Below, one piece after another: positions 13,215 to 26,509 of a stretch of DNA of 64,000 bases (the stretch's first letter is position 1; every line of letters begins with the position of its first letter). The notes under the pieces were generated by a model, which had not been told where the DNA came from, searched no databases, and worked only from the letters and a program-made list of their open reading frames with translations. The DNA is from Lingula anatina (lineage: Eukaryota > Brachiopoda > Lingulata > Lingulida > Lingulidae), in assembly GCF_001039355.2 (NCBI RefSeq), contig NW_019775646.1, positions 1 to 64,000 of the forward strand, in the 5' to 3' direction. The position numbers and the translations under genes were made by a program.

Positions 13215-13361
13215 TGCAGTTTCAAGGAGCTGCTTCTTATATCTTTACCAGCTGTGATCCAGGTTTAGCAATTTTTCCAGCTTTTTCTCAGCAAGGGGTT
13301 TGTATTCTGGGGCTTCCTTTAGGATCTGACCATCTCCTTGTTCTGCTTTGATTATCATCAA
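13215..13361 (-). pseudogene. Decayed copy of the first coding exon of RhoGDI
   Basis: The minus strand reads AEQGDGQILKEAPEYKPLAE and then KKLEKLLNLD, clearly related to the N-terminal exon of the RhoGDI gene at 19.8-19.9 kb. It keeps the same AG acceptor immediately upstream. Homology runs on past a frame break to a RYKKQLLETA-like stretch matching KYKEQLLGTA. A stop and a small deletion interrupt the frame, and no matching downstream exons are visible, so this is a relic rather than an alternative exon. It lies 3' of the intact gene. Confidence 0.75.
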
Positions 13362-14346
13362 CTGAAAACAAAGCATGTAAACCGCTATGCCTTTAATTAT
13401 CATTCCAATGAGGTGAAATGAAGCTCTAATCGTTGCTAAATATTGATGTGACAATGAAGTCTGTTTTAAATATGTATGTGGGTCCCTCATTGCCATATTG
13501 TCATTCAATATTGATGAATTATATTGATGCAATAATCACATACACATTTATTTTAAAAAATGATTTTCTTAAATGGATTAACATTTCCTTACGGGTACTG
13601 TCAGGGTTTATTATCATCAAATTCCATAAATTATGATTTTTTCGTGCATCCAATTATTCAATATGGCATCTATGGTGAGGAAAGGTCAGGGAGGGGGGTA
13701 GGTGCTTGTTCAAACAATGTACCATTGATTCTCAGTGTCAGATGCTAGTTCACTTTAACTTTTCAAAAAACATACTACTTCCTCTAGGGCCCAGATAATG
13801 AGTCTTTATATGCCTCTGAGTTAAAGCATCCCCCTCCCCCCTCCCCAAAAAAGAAAAAAAAGGACATGAAGGCATCTTGTATGCCCTATCCCCTATACAA
13901 AAAAAAACTCTAGTTTTGTGAAGATCACAATGCAACCACCGCAATCTTGCAAAAGGTGAAGGTTAGCTGGAACCCCAGCCTAGTTTCATTGTCTACCATG
14001 ACAAAGTGATACACCACAGTTGAATATACAACAATTTGAGAAATATGATATTGACTTAAAATTTATAATGCAGTAGAAGAACCCTGTGAGGTGTACTAGA
14101 ATATATCAGGTGAGCTTAAAAACAAGCAGACCTTTTACAGCACTACAGGCTGTACATGTAGTTTTGCACTTGATTTCATGATCAAAGAAATGAATTGAAT
14201 ACAAAAAGTTCTTCTAATCAATTAATTCTGCACAATAATTATACAACTATATATTATAAACATTCTTAGATATTTTATTTGGTATTCATCCAAACAGATT
14301 TTATTATGAACCACTAAAAAGCCAGTTCAATGTTTAGCTCTTAGTG

Positions 14347-15250
14347 GTCGACAAAGATGTCCAAGGCTGCTGCAGGGCTGGTGACAAAGTTCTTCATTGT
14401 AAATAGCTGCAACAGGCATTCTTTAAACAAAAGACATGTTCAAGGAGCAAGAGCAGATTCCAAACTTTGTTAGGAGGGAGAGGGGGATGGGTGGAAGAAG
14501 AGGGCACAAAGATTTAAGAGATTGCCTTGCTTCTCTCCATATGTAACCAACAATAGACAACTTAAGCAGGATATGTAGGAAACAAGATTGAACAATTTTT
14601 TGATATTGCTTGGTTTGCTTGTTATGCTTTTTGGGAGAGAGAAGGGGAATAGAGGGTATAGCACCTTCCATGCCCAAGCAGCTTAGGTGTGTCCTACCCT
14701 GGAGATTATCACTGTCCCTGTGAACATGACAAAACCATAGAGGATCACAGATCAGGCTAATTTTTGATCACCAAATAGGAAAAGATAGGGGAAAATGCAC
14801 TGAATACAGATACAATCTCAGGATAACTGAATTCATTTGGATTGTGTAATAAAGCCTTTGACAGGCGGCTATTCTTTACCAGAGGCCAGCTAAGCGATGA
14901 TGTCAATTCTATACACAAACCTTCATTGTATAGAAAAGTGCACATCATCTGCCAGAGACATACCTATGAATATCTGGTGAAAAACCAATCTGGGGCCTTG
15001 GTAAAGGATAATACGGAGTTGGCCCCACAGAAGACAAAATATAAATATATTCTGACCCAAGAAAAATCAGTTCTCAAACGTTTCACTTAATAACATGAAT
15101 GAAATGGTCAATGTTGTCTGATATTTAACTGTTAAAGTGGATTGCTACAAATTGCTTCTTGGTGAGACTACATATCTATACCATGTGTATTGAATGAAGA
15201 GACAAACCCTTACGCACAATGCTTAAGTGCTACAGTGAACAAGACCTTGG
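14347..15250 (-). pseudogene. Degraded sulfotransferase copy
   Basis: Two patches resemble the intact sulfotransferase in the right order and orientation. 14347-14421 matches 10227-10301 (the region encoding the AVAAIRYEDLV-like part), and 15210-15245 matches about 10600-10640. A weaker match lies near 15030-15060. The frame is destroyed by many indels and stops. Together with the RhoGDI relic it points to an old tandem duplication. Confidence 0.65.
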
Positions 15251-15299
15251 TTTACAGAGTAGCCAGGCACATCTAAACGAGTTAGATGAAACAAAGGAA

Positions 15300-17400
15300 C
15301 AGATGCAATTGAGAGATATCTGATATCTGATACATGGGATAAAGGGACCCCCTTCTTACAAAAAAAAAAAAAAAATGGGGTCTCTTCTCTTTCAAAAACA
15401 ATTTCAAGAAAAGCCCATGGCTTTCACAGAGTCAGGTCACACGTAATTCTTACTGGAAAATGCAATAATTGCACCACAGTAAAGTATAATAAATGTAAAT
15501 GTAATAATGCTCCTACCCTCCTCAATACATGGCAGCCTGGATGTTCCCCAGCACAGGACAGGTGACAAAAGAAAGGCAGTTTAGCAAAAGAAAATGAGGG
15601 TACTTACATATTTTTCTCTTAAATATGATACTTTAAAATTCTACCCAAAACTGAAGTGCAAATCGAAAATGACACAGAGCTAAAGCTTTTATTGGTCCAT
15701 ATTTTGAAAGCATAAAGAATTGCATAAATGTAATCAACTTTTTTGCCCTAAATGTTAGTCTTCATGGCAAGTCAAAATTTTAGTAATAATGTCACTCAAA
15801 CACAATGTAAAAGTCATAACAAACAACCTTAGATACTACATTTTATTTATCACTGGCTAGTTTTTTCTCAGCTACATTTTGTTCTATATTTTATGCCTCA
15901 TCTACATTGTTCCACAATTAAAAAGCTGCAGGTCCACTGGTGCTATAAACTAGCCTACATCACTGTTATGATAGAAATAATTTGAGGAAACTATAGTTAC
16001 TTCTGTCTTAATAAATGTCCAGCTGGATTAAACAAGTTAATTATAACCTGCTTTACCTAAACATTACCATCAACCTTGAAAAAGTATCAATAACAACTAT
16101 GCAAATAGCAGTGCAGAAATGTTATGCGTAAGTAAATAAATTTTCCCTTAAAATCATTTTATAACTATATGTATCTTCATTAACATAAAGGATTATTTCT
16201 CTAAAACATTCATGATTATCCTTTGCCATTTAATTTGAATTTTTATTGTATACAAATTATATAATAAGTAGCCTTATCTGCTTACAATGAGCACATTAAA
16301 ATCCATTTCAACTTTAAGGTATGGTATAAGGTAGTTTTCTATCTCCTGCATAAATGTGGAGGCATTGCATGATTCTCATACAGATTTCTTGCAACTTTTC
16401 AAGCTGTTGAATATAGTCTTATCATACAAATTTTCACTTTGAAAGACAATGTAAGATCATTCCAAAATAAGTTGTTAAATTCTTATACAAAAAAAAAAAA
16501 AAAAATTATAATAACAATAAATAAATAAATAAATAAAAAATAATAAAAATCTGTGTTAGGGATATTTTTCCCCTCGAATTTAAGCCAGTTCAAAAGAAAG
16601 CTGTTCAGATACATTATCATACATGTTGATGAGGATGCTGGGGAGACATAAATGGGCCTCTCACTTTCAGATTTCACACAAGATCAGAAAAAATCCAGAC
16701 ATACATATGTTATAAATAACAGCTGCACTTGCAGTGAACTCAGTCATGTTACTCCTGATATGTCCTTGCAAAAGAACTTACAAGAAAAGTGTCACCATTA
16801 TAGTTCTGATGAAAGGCTAAGAAAAAGGAAGTGCAAATTATACAACCTTTAAGCCTAAATTAACAACTCGGACACATACTGTAGCTGCGGTTAGGTAAAT
16901 TATTAACTTGTGACCTTATATAACCAAACCCTGTACAGGATTCAATGTATACAGCTTGTCAATTCTGGTGGTTAAAATGCTGCAACTTTTTATACAGGTT
17001 CTTGTTTTGCTGGAAGTTATATTAACGTAACAAAAATCTGGGGGAAAATTGGAAAAATGAGCAACCCATGGAATAATAAACTTTGAATGGAAGCCCTTTG
17101 TATGGACTTTGGAATGAGAGCATAAATTACATCCTTCTAAAAATGGAGATAAGGTTCTGCTGCTACTAATGTAAAAGCACAGTTAAAGCCCATTTCAGAT
17201 TTATGCATTTCTTCATATACATTCTGCATGCTATACCTTTTTGGTAATGAAAAATTAGCAAAATTCTTTCAGAATTTCACATATATCAATGATGTATGCA
17301 CCATAAAACTGCATATTTCACCATATTTCATTGTATCCTCATCTCTCAGGCTACATGATAAAGGTTATCGCTGAGTTTATTTCAGTTTGTATTTAGACTA
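15300..17400. other. Intergenic, no gene seen
   Basis: AT-rich, with an A tract near 15360 and an AAAT-type repeat with an A run near 16487-16545. No exon with convincing splice sites or coding character was found. Confidence 0.45.
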
Positions 17401-17424
17401 ACATTATATAACTGATGTCTGCAT

Positions 17425-19943
17425 TTAGTCCCAGTCCTTTTTGATCTCAAAATGCCATTCCCACCTGAGAATTTCATTTTTATCATCATCAGTGAAGAGA
17501 CTCTTAACGCTGTAATTGCCGCGGGCTATCATACCAGACGGGCAATCCTCTGGTGGAGTAGTGTAGGTATGAATCTCCTTCCTGGGACCGTAACTTCCAA
17601 CCATATGGGATTCTTTGTCCACTAGAAAATGAATGATGGAACATATCACTGTCAGCAGGTCACAAGTTAAAAGGGGAATTTGTCTCATGGCAGCACTTCA
17701 TTCAAATAGGATTTGTCTTGCATTTTTGTTAATTTTTCATGAGAAGCCATGTCAGTTTCGCATATAGCTTCCACTTCAAACATTTAATACAAACTTGATC
17801 AACTCAAAATTTCTATATGCTGGCAATCACTCACTTCCAAGCAACCCTTCATCAATCGCCATTTTGATCTTAACACATTAACCAAAATGTTTTACACATC
17901 TAGATCATATTGTGTAAATGAAAAAGTAAATCATAATAAAAATACAATATTCTACTTTCAAATTAGCAAAAACTACATATTTCACCTGTATTTTACCTAA
18001 TGCAGCTATATCTCATGAACACTGGTGCACAAATAAAGATTTTTAATCCACTGACTATTATCATGGCTTTTGAAACATCTATTCTGCATTAATTATTAAA
18101 AGGATAGTCAAAAACGATTATGGCTGAATGAAATGGTTTGCATCCTTTCAAAAGGGGGCCTTCTAGGTTACTGCGACAGGCTTTTTCCAGATGAAATACT
18201 CATTTTCAACCACTGAACATAATTAATAATATAATAAAAAGAAACAAAAAGAGACTAGGAGAAGTCAGTGAGCAAGTGTGCAGAAGACTGACTTGCAACC
18301 CTTTCTAAGATATTATAAACAAAAACTTCAAAAAATTTCACATTACGTTTTTGGGTGTTGTCTTGTTTAATGAGGGTCATAGGGATGTTAGAAAGTCTAT
18401 CAAGTCAAACTTTTTTTATGCATAAGGTAAACAGAAATGTTTAATTTCACTGAATTATATTTGGATAATTTCTGGCATATTTAAAACTGACATATTGTAA
18501 TATTCCTTTTTACCTGATACACAAATAATCAGTTTCAAAATGTTATGTACTTGGTTTTGTTATAATAAAAATAAGTTTACCAGGCCTGAGGGCCCCGTAA
18601 CTCGAAAGCATCGTGCATTGGTACCGAGTGCAAGCGTCTCAATTCCAAAACTCGCCCCATATAATAGCCTCGAAATAAAAGGTGATATCGCTATTTGCAC
18701 AATGCTTTCGATTACGGGGCCCTGAACAGCAGTAAGTACTAGACATACAAAAAAACTGCCATCACATCAACCCTCTTACCTGAAATTCCTTTCCTAGATG
18801 TTTTTAGCACAAACTTTAATCCGGGGACAATTTCACGCTGAACATAAAAGTAAATTTTGATCTTATATTTACATCCTTCTTTCATGGTTATCTTGTCAAA
18901 TTTTTTACTGAGGTCACCTAAAAAAGAATAGGAAAATCATACGTAAATGTTAAATTATCACACATAAAGGTTACATTACTAAACGAAATAAGTCTTTTCA
19001 CATTAACTAAGGTCCCCACTGGAATCACAATTCACACCATTTTGTTTCTTTTGCTAAATGATGGGGATTGCTAATCCTGAAGTTAGTTGTATACTATTCA
19101 AGTATTTTTTTTCAAAGGTATGTATTTTATGCAATATTTTAGAAAAAGGTGATTTTTTTATTATGATGATGATTTTAAAACAATGGGTATAAATATCTAC
19201 AGCCACATTTTTATAATCTCCTAAAAAATTAAATGGAGATATTATTAAATAATGTTAATAAAATGTTTTTATAGGGTTGGCTAAATATACATTTATTGCA
19301 ATTGAGAAAGTTGATTCTCTAGGTTGATTTGTTGATTCAGTAGTTCTCTACATTTTTTAGTTCACAAGAATAAACTTGCATTGTATCATGTATTTCATTT
19401 TAAATAAAGAACATCATAAGAAACACAATTATGTTCAATTTCAAATATGTTTACTCCTTCCTAACCTGTGAGGTCCAACTCCACATCAGGCCTTCCATCA
19501 ACAAGTAATGCCATCTTTGTGATTATCACATTCCTAGGGTCTTCAGGAACTGAAGGAGAGATAGAACAAATTCCCCATTTGCATATGTGCAACATTTTTT
19601 GTAGACATTATTTTTACTCAACATAAGTAAAATAAAAGAATTACTTATAGCAAGAAGTTATAAAGAGATCATAACTTCTTGCTTATAGCTACTACAGTTT
19701 TTGGAAAATTTCTATATCAATATCATACAACTCAGCTGATAAAAACATGACGTGGGATTTTAAAACCTTACAGGGTGCAGTATTTTCAGCACCAATAGCG
19801 GCAGTGCCAAGGAGCTGTTCCTTGTATTTCCGCAAGCTCTCATCCTCTGTATCGAGGTTCACCATTTCTGCTAGCTTCTTCTCAGCAGGGGGTTTGTATC
19901 CTGGGGTTTCATCTGGAGTCAGGTCATCTCCTTGTTCCGCCAT
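17425..19943 (-). CDS. ARHGDI: Rho GDP-dissociation inhibitor
   Basis: Coding exons 19943-19772, 19549-19466, 18917-18780 and 17621-17425 join in phase into 196 residues, close to the roughly 200 usual for the family. The protein holds prenylated Rho-family GTPases in the cytosol by masking their lipid and slowing GDP release. The N-terminus (MAEQGDDLTPDETPGYKPPA, then KKLAEMVNLDTEDESLRKYK) is the regulatory arm that contacts switch regions. Later exons give the immunoglobulin-like lipid-binding domain, including PEDPRNVIITKMALLVDG, YKIKIYFYVQREIVPGLKFV, SYGPRKEIHTYTTPPEDCPS and the C-terminal WEWHFEIKKDWD. Start: the ATG at 19943 follows an AG acceptor at 19956, so a noncoding exon lies upstream. 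All splice sites are canonical and no lesions are seen. Confidence 0.95.
18588..18725. mobile_element. Small MITE inside a RhoGDI intron
   Basis: About 28-base terminal inverted repeats: GGGCCCCGTAACTCGAAAGC on the left and GCTTTCGATTACGGGGCCC on the right. They enclose about 75 bases without coding capacity. It lies just downstream of the exon ending at 18780 and does not disturb the splice sites. Confidence 0.75.
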
Positions 19944-19955
19944 GACTATTGTGAA

Positions 19956-22900
19956 CTAGAAATAAAACATAAAACTGTCAGAAGTTACCAATCATGCTGT
20001 TTAACTGTACCACAGAATCATGCACTCTGAAAATAAGGGGATAGAAAAGTTTAAAAAAAAAAAAAAGACACACACACACATCTGTTACCACACCAAAATG
20101 GAAAAAATTAAAAAAAAAAAAGAAAAGAAAATTGTACTTCATCATAGTTCTAAACCTATAATCAAAGCAACACTGAAACTGCTTTGTGTCAAAGCTTGGG
20201 AAGGATAGTGCTTGTCAAATCAGGACAAAATATAATAAAAAACTAAGAGTATTCATTTCAATACAATGCCATCTGTGAATATCTGATCCATTACTGAATC
20301 CATAAAAATGTTATCATCAGCAACTTCAAAACCTGCTCAATATAGAACTCACTAAGTATCATATATCTGAGTAACACCAGAAAACAATAGGACAAGTCGG
20401 CAATCTCATTTTGATAATCTACTATAGTGCTATGGTTTTGTTATCATGCATGCTGATGTATTGTATTTCATGTTTGACATAAAGTGCTCAACCAGTATGA
20501 AAATAAAATAAGTATGAAAGCCCTCCTTGAAAGTAACCTGTAAATCCAAGCCCAGTTTATTTCCTACAGTATAAAAAGACAAGAATACAATTCAGGTCCA
20601 TGGCATCAGGGAGATCTTTACTATCATATCCCTGACAAGCTGATTTCCTTTTCAAGCAACCATATTATCACAATCTGACTTTAAAGTCTGATATCATGCA
20701 AGAAATATGTTTATAAAATGAAATCAACAATGCAAAAAAGTTTTTTTCAAATTACTATCAATTGTATGAATAAACAGCTGGGCCACTGGTCCTTAGTTTT
20801 ACTCTAAACCATTCAGAACACTGCTAGTTGTGTGACAATGTCACCCAAGGGCTGGGAAAATGAAGTGCACTCTAATGAAAACCGGGCTCGTGAAGACACA
20901 TGAAGTCAGAGATGGGCAGTAGGCCCTGTGATCCACCTGAATTTCTGTATGGACCTAAAAGACCAAATAGTACTTTAGTGAAGAATATACTTATGTCCAC
21001 TGTTGCCTCCTCCTGTGTGCCAAATAAAAGTTATATTTGACAATATGAAAGCATACGTAGCATTATGAACATTTTTCTTTAACACAAGAAAAATGGTTTT
21101 GTTTCCACAGAGGCAGTAGAGATAAAATTTCAGTTCCAGGCCTCATAAACATTAATTGTTTTAGTGTTTGTGACTATGATCCACAATCTTTGACTTTGAA
21201 TACCAATTGAATGATTTGGACTAGGGTTTCAAGTTCCAATTTAATAAAAATTGCAAGCATTACATTATAGGCTATGGACAAAAAGTGAGGTTGGGTAAGC
21301 TTTCATTCCAGTCTGTATACACACAGGATCTTTTTTTAAACTGCCAAATATTTTCAGTATGCCCAAAGTGAAAGATACAAGGAACTACAGGTTAAAGCTT
21401 TCAAAGATTCTAAGTCAAGAGAGATAACATTTTTCTCCCTATTCTAAAAGAGTAACCACACATATGGCTTTTGCTAAATTAATACATAAATTGAGTACAA
21501 ATATGAATTTCCTGATATCTGTGAACTTTAACTATTTGTCAGAGCAAATTTTTTTTTCAGTTTGATGATTACAATCACTTCAAGCAATTTGACAGGGTGC
21601 CGAAGATCAGTAAAGCACAATTCATGCCAAGTGCTCACAAGAACAAGTTTACATTACACATCAGATGCCATTCTCAAATCAATGAAAGACTGGGGCTGAC
21701 AATCATGGCCAATTGTATGCCTTCTTGACTATGTCCAAATTTAAACTACTAGTACCTATATCACTTCTGTACAATTTTTTATATTATAAAAAGGTGTTAT
21801 ATAGCGTGTCAATGGTGGGAGTGCATTGGCCCGACCATGACATCAGCATTAATCTAGCAACCATATGTTTTATTTTCAAACAGTTTTAATGATATTTGAA
21901 GAAAAATGTTTAAAAATCAATTTCTAGCTCTGTTAAGCTTTTGATAAAAACCAAAAATGCTTTTAATGCAGGTTTCCTTTTGGCCTTGCATTATCTAGCC
22001 TAGAGCCTTGACACACTTAAATTCAATACAGTGACTTAGAGAGTGACTTAGGGTATTGACTGGTCAATAAACAACTAACATCCACTACAATGACAGATAT
22101 GCTGGCAAGCAAAGTTCAATTGGGGTCAGGAAACATACATGCATAGGACTGGGAAAAAAGCAAGTACAAAGACACCCAATAAAAATGCACATAACTAACA
22201 GCTTCAATGCCCTAGAAAAAAAACATTTTCAAAAACATTGATGGGATATGGAAAAAAAATCCACAATTTGCATGCATGTGAACAATACATATCTTTGTTA
22301 CCACTCTTTCTTGAAGTATTGCAAGCCCATGTTTACTTGGTTAAATTATCCAGAATGGAAGGGCAAACCAGTAGTAGTCTAAGATTATCTCTAATATTTG
22401 AGCCAGAGGGACACATGTAAAATAATCAAAACAGCAGTTTTCTATTTAGTCTAATGCAAGTCATATATAGGCAAAATTGTTTAAATCATTATTATTAAGC
22501 AGCCTAAATTTCAGATTCGACACCAACCAAGCAGCAGCAGTTGGTTGAAGTTTTCTGTACCAATCACAAATGTCCATGGGTCATGTATAAAGTACAGTAC
22601 TTTAAAAGCCAATTAACATCACAAAAGAATGAAATCAAGGTTATTTCACCTGCATTTGTAATATGCACAAACTAACTGCTGTATGTACCATTAGTGTATA
22701 CTATACACTGTTGACATGTTTGAAAATGAAGATACTGCATCGACTGACTCTCCATACATTAAACATGAATTTAGGATAATACATAGCAGCAATTATGATA
22801 AATTGTTGCATAAATTATTGTAATATCAATTACAAAAAAAATGTATTTGAAATCAATGTAGTCAGGTCTCAAATTGTACACAAACTTTTCAACATCATAG

Positions 22901-23330
22901 ACCTTACTGCTAATGGAATTAGAACTTGGCAAGAAAGCAAAGTTACTCCCCTCCAAAATCAAACTTCAAAGGAAATCTAATATCTTGAGACAGTGTGTAC
23001 GTACTATAAATATATATATATATGTCTGTGTATATATTACATAAAATAATCATATTAGCAATACAAGCAAATGTACAAACACAATAAAAAGCCGGACATC
23101 CCATTAATACATTATACCGAATGGTGATTCACTTCATATCAATGAATAGCCACCCATAAATGACACCGGCAAAAAAACTCCCAAGTTAAACACCATAAAC
23201 AATTAAAAGTAACTGAAGTCAACATTTACGCATAACATCACTAGTTGCATAAGTTATCGCCTACTGCACTGGTTGTATCTATATATATATTGAGAGATCC
23301 CTTTAAAGTTATATTTAAAGCTGAATCTAC
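19956..23330. other. Presumed first intron of RhoGDI
   Basis: AT-rich with A runs at 20050-20120 and a TA repeat near 23008-23025. No other gene is visible. Confidence 0.5.
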
Positions 23331-23400
23331 CTCGGTCAATTCCTCCTAAACGTCGAATGTGCCTGTAATAATGGCAGCGGGGTGGAATCCACTTCCGGAT
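23331..23400 (-). promoter_or_regulatory. Probable 5' noncoding exon of RhoGDI
   Basis: The minus strand shows a GC-richer stretch ending in ACCGAG followed by GTAGAT, a plausible donor that would splice to the acceptor at 19956. The upstream edge is not defined. The assignment is by position and strand. Confidence 0.45.
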
Positions 23401-24823
23401 TCAAAAAGAAAATAGTTCTTGTTTTTTATTTGTGATTAATATTCATAAAACCATAAGAAATGAAATAGAAACAGTTTTATGGCACACAAAAAATTACATT
23501 AAAGTTTCACCATATATTTCCTGCACTTTATTGACAAATTGTAAGCCCATTAATACACCTCTCATCTACACTGTCAAAGGTTAAAATTGGCCAAGTTCGA
23601 CATCGGAGCAAAGGATTATGGGTATTCATCAAAGACCACTGCAGAATCTCCGATTTGAAACAGAAAAAAATATTAATGAATCTTTTCAAAAGTATTGAAA
23701 ATACAATGAACAGTTAATTAGCTTAACTCAGTGTGAGTGTTTGTTGTTTTACAATATGTATTTGAGACACCTTCCACATTTATGTACCAGAGGTTGATTT
23801 AGGGGGGGGGGGGTCTGGGGGGTCCTGACTCCCCCGCCTTCGATTGCTGAAAGAAATATCACACCAATGGTCCCTTCTTGAAATTAGAATTTTGACTAGC
23901 TGAATCATAGTTCTAAATCGTACCAAATGGCACCATTCGTCCTCTAAAATACCAACAATTTTCGCACCCCCCCCCCGTTTTTAACCGTTTTTTATTTTCA
24001 TAATTCAGTATTTAACACTTAAAGCATTTTCTCTCACTGCGAATATATGATGATGACAATAATAATGAATTTAAAACGATCTTTCAAGACACGTTTTAAA
24101 AGATCCACTGTAGCGGATCCCACACCAAAACGAACACAAACGGGAAATGGTCACACGTTTATTCACGCACATGCATACACTGACATGGTGAAAAGAGAAA
24201 TGTAGGCCTACGTGGCTTTTTCCCGCCCGATGGTGATCCACTGATTTTGCCGAACTGACTACAATAAATCTTGAGACTTGGCGACCTGAGCATTCTGCTC
24301 GTCAGTTACAAACGTGGCCGCGCCCAGAACTACTTCTTGGCCATATATAGGCCTATACTGAACAAATCATTTGCATAACAAAACAAAGATGACTAGTAAT
24401 ACGGCCGTAAATCGCAACTTGTTGTTGTAAGCGACAAAATCCACACTGCTAAGGAAGTTTTCAGTAGAAAAATACCGGTAGGCATAAATAGGCATATCTC
24501 TATTTAAAGTCTATTGCCTTCTTAATAAATAAACTAATTAGGGCCTAATCAATTAATTCGTAGTCGATCACATTTTAAATATTAACTGGTAAATTTGATC
24601 TTTGCATTTCCAGCATTTTTCGTCGTCCTTTTTTTTTTACCATGGTCCTTTGGGAGCAAAGCATTCACAAGAAAAGTGAAAACAATCAGAATACTTTCTC
24701 TATCTTTATATCCGGTTATCCATGGGCCAATTCGATTTGGCCAAGAGTTTGTGAGATTTTCATCTTGAGTTAATAAATGGCTGTTTAAAAAAATATTTTT
24801 ATTTATGTATATTGGAAAAACGT

Positions 24824-26474
24824 TCAACCATGCACAGTTTGCCAGATTAATATTATTTCAGCGATGATAATCATGGATCCAATTCCGTGGTCTGCACTCC
24901 GGTTGATGATAGGCGGAGGTCTTTCTGGAATTAGATGAAAAGAAAATGAATACACTAAATATAATAATATCGTAAACATATTCAACATGTAACATAATGA
25001 AATATAGTTAATCCTTGTCCCTAAAAGAATCTTATACTTACTTTGTTTTGAGTACACTTATAGAAAAAGATGTTAGAAAAGTGTATTGGATATGAGTTAT
25101 GATCAACATGAGACGTTTTGAAAAGATTTTGACAATCTCGTCATTTAATGATAAAATGTTCAATATCACTAATACCTGGGACAGTGACTGTACCTTCAGT
25201 ATAGTTACTCCCTGGTCCTATAAACATAGTATTAGTCACAAATAAACAAACTTGGTAGCTACGTGTGCAAGAAGCATTATCCCAGCAGGAAGTCGATGTT
25301 GACTAACGTTGGATTTTTAATGGATTTGCTTGAGACGTTCATCAACATCATTGATCAACAATTACTGATCTACATTTAATACTTGATATTTATTTAATGT
25401 CCACAACTAAACACTTAGCAGGGGCGGATTTAGGGCGTCTTCTGGGTCTTCCGGAAGACGGTCAGATTTTCAAGTTTACATTGACGGGTATCTAATTCTT
25501 TTTGTCGGAAGACGGTCAAAATGGAGGATGGACCAAGAAAGATAAATTGGAAGACTGTCAGAAAATAACCCTGGATCCGCCCCTGCTTAGCACATGTTAA
25601 CTCATTTGTATATATAATTTGCATTTAAATATCGACAGTCATTAAAAGCTTAAATTTGAGTTCCGTCTACGTTATTTTCAAAATTAATAGCATAAGCATA
25701 ATAATATACATTTATGATAAGTAGTGAATCCCAATCAGGTACCAAAACCAAGCCATATAGGCCTACACGCGCGAGCAAAAAAAAAAAAAAAAAAAAAAAA
25801 ATTACCGGGAACAGTGACGCTGCCTGCTGTATAGTTCCTCCCTGACCCTAAAGAGAGAGATTTATATATAATAGTCATTTATATACAAACTTGCCAACAA
25901 GCATTGCGCATTTGAATAAATCCATGGGGTGGGGGGTTAGATACAAAACTTGTCATTCAAAATTATAATGCATCCTTTTTAACATAACAATATTACGAAA
26001 AATCAATTTTAAGGAAATCTTCCAAAATAATGTGCATTATACAAGATAGTGTGGTCTAAGTGCAAAATGGATATATCAATTTGAAAGCTAAGTCTAGATG
26101 TGAATGAAAAACACTTACAAGGACATATGCTACACATGTTCGGGCACTCCAAGGGTGCATTTTGTGTACCGCACGCGCTTCGCGTATAATGACTCTCGCA
26201 ATACCACTCATCTTGGGCTAGGTTGCAGTCAACTATAATAAGGGAATATGACATTTAAAGCACAATGTAAGCAACATTTACATACCCTTACTATTTGCTT
26301 CACATAGTCTTTTTGTATTTGGCAAGGAGACTGGATACTTTTTATAACCAATTTAAGAACCAATGGATGCACCACGATGTACATATGTAGGCTACAATGT
26401 AGGCCTACATATGATATACACAATGTCAAAATACAAAACGTCTGAACCATTTATCATAAACATCCGTGAGAATG

Positions 26475-26509
<35 letters not shown>

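Larger units (their letters stand above)
25176..25847 (-). repeat. Duplicated 42-nt exon in the CAP gene
   Basis: The exons at 25847-25806 and 25217-25176 have equal length, the same phase (1-1) and closely similar sequence, each encoding a glycine-rich segment with an NYT sequon. They arose by exon duplication within the gene. Confidence 0.8.

Noticed and set aside
13249-13254. GTAAAG donor after the RhoGDI-like exon at 13.3 kb
   Set aside because: Homology to the intact exon continues through this point, so the apparent donor lies inside former coding sequence.
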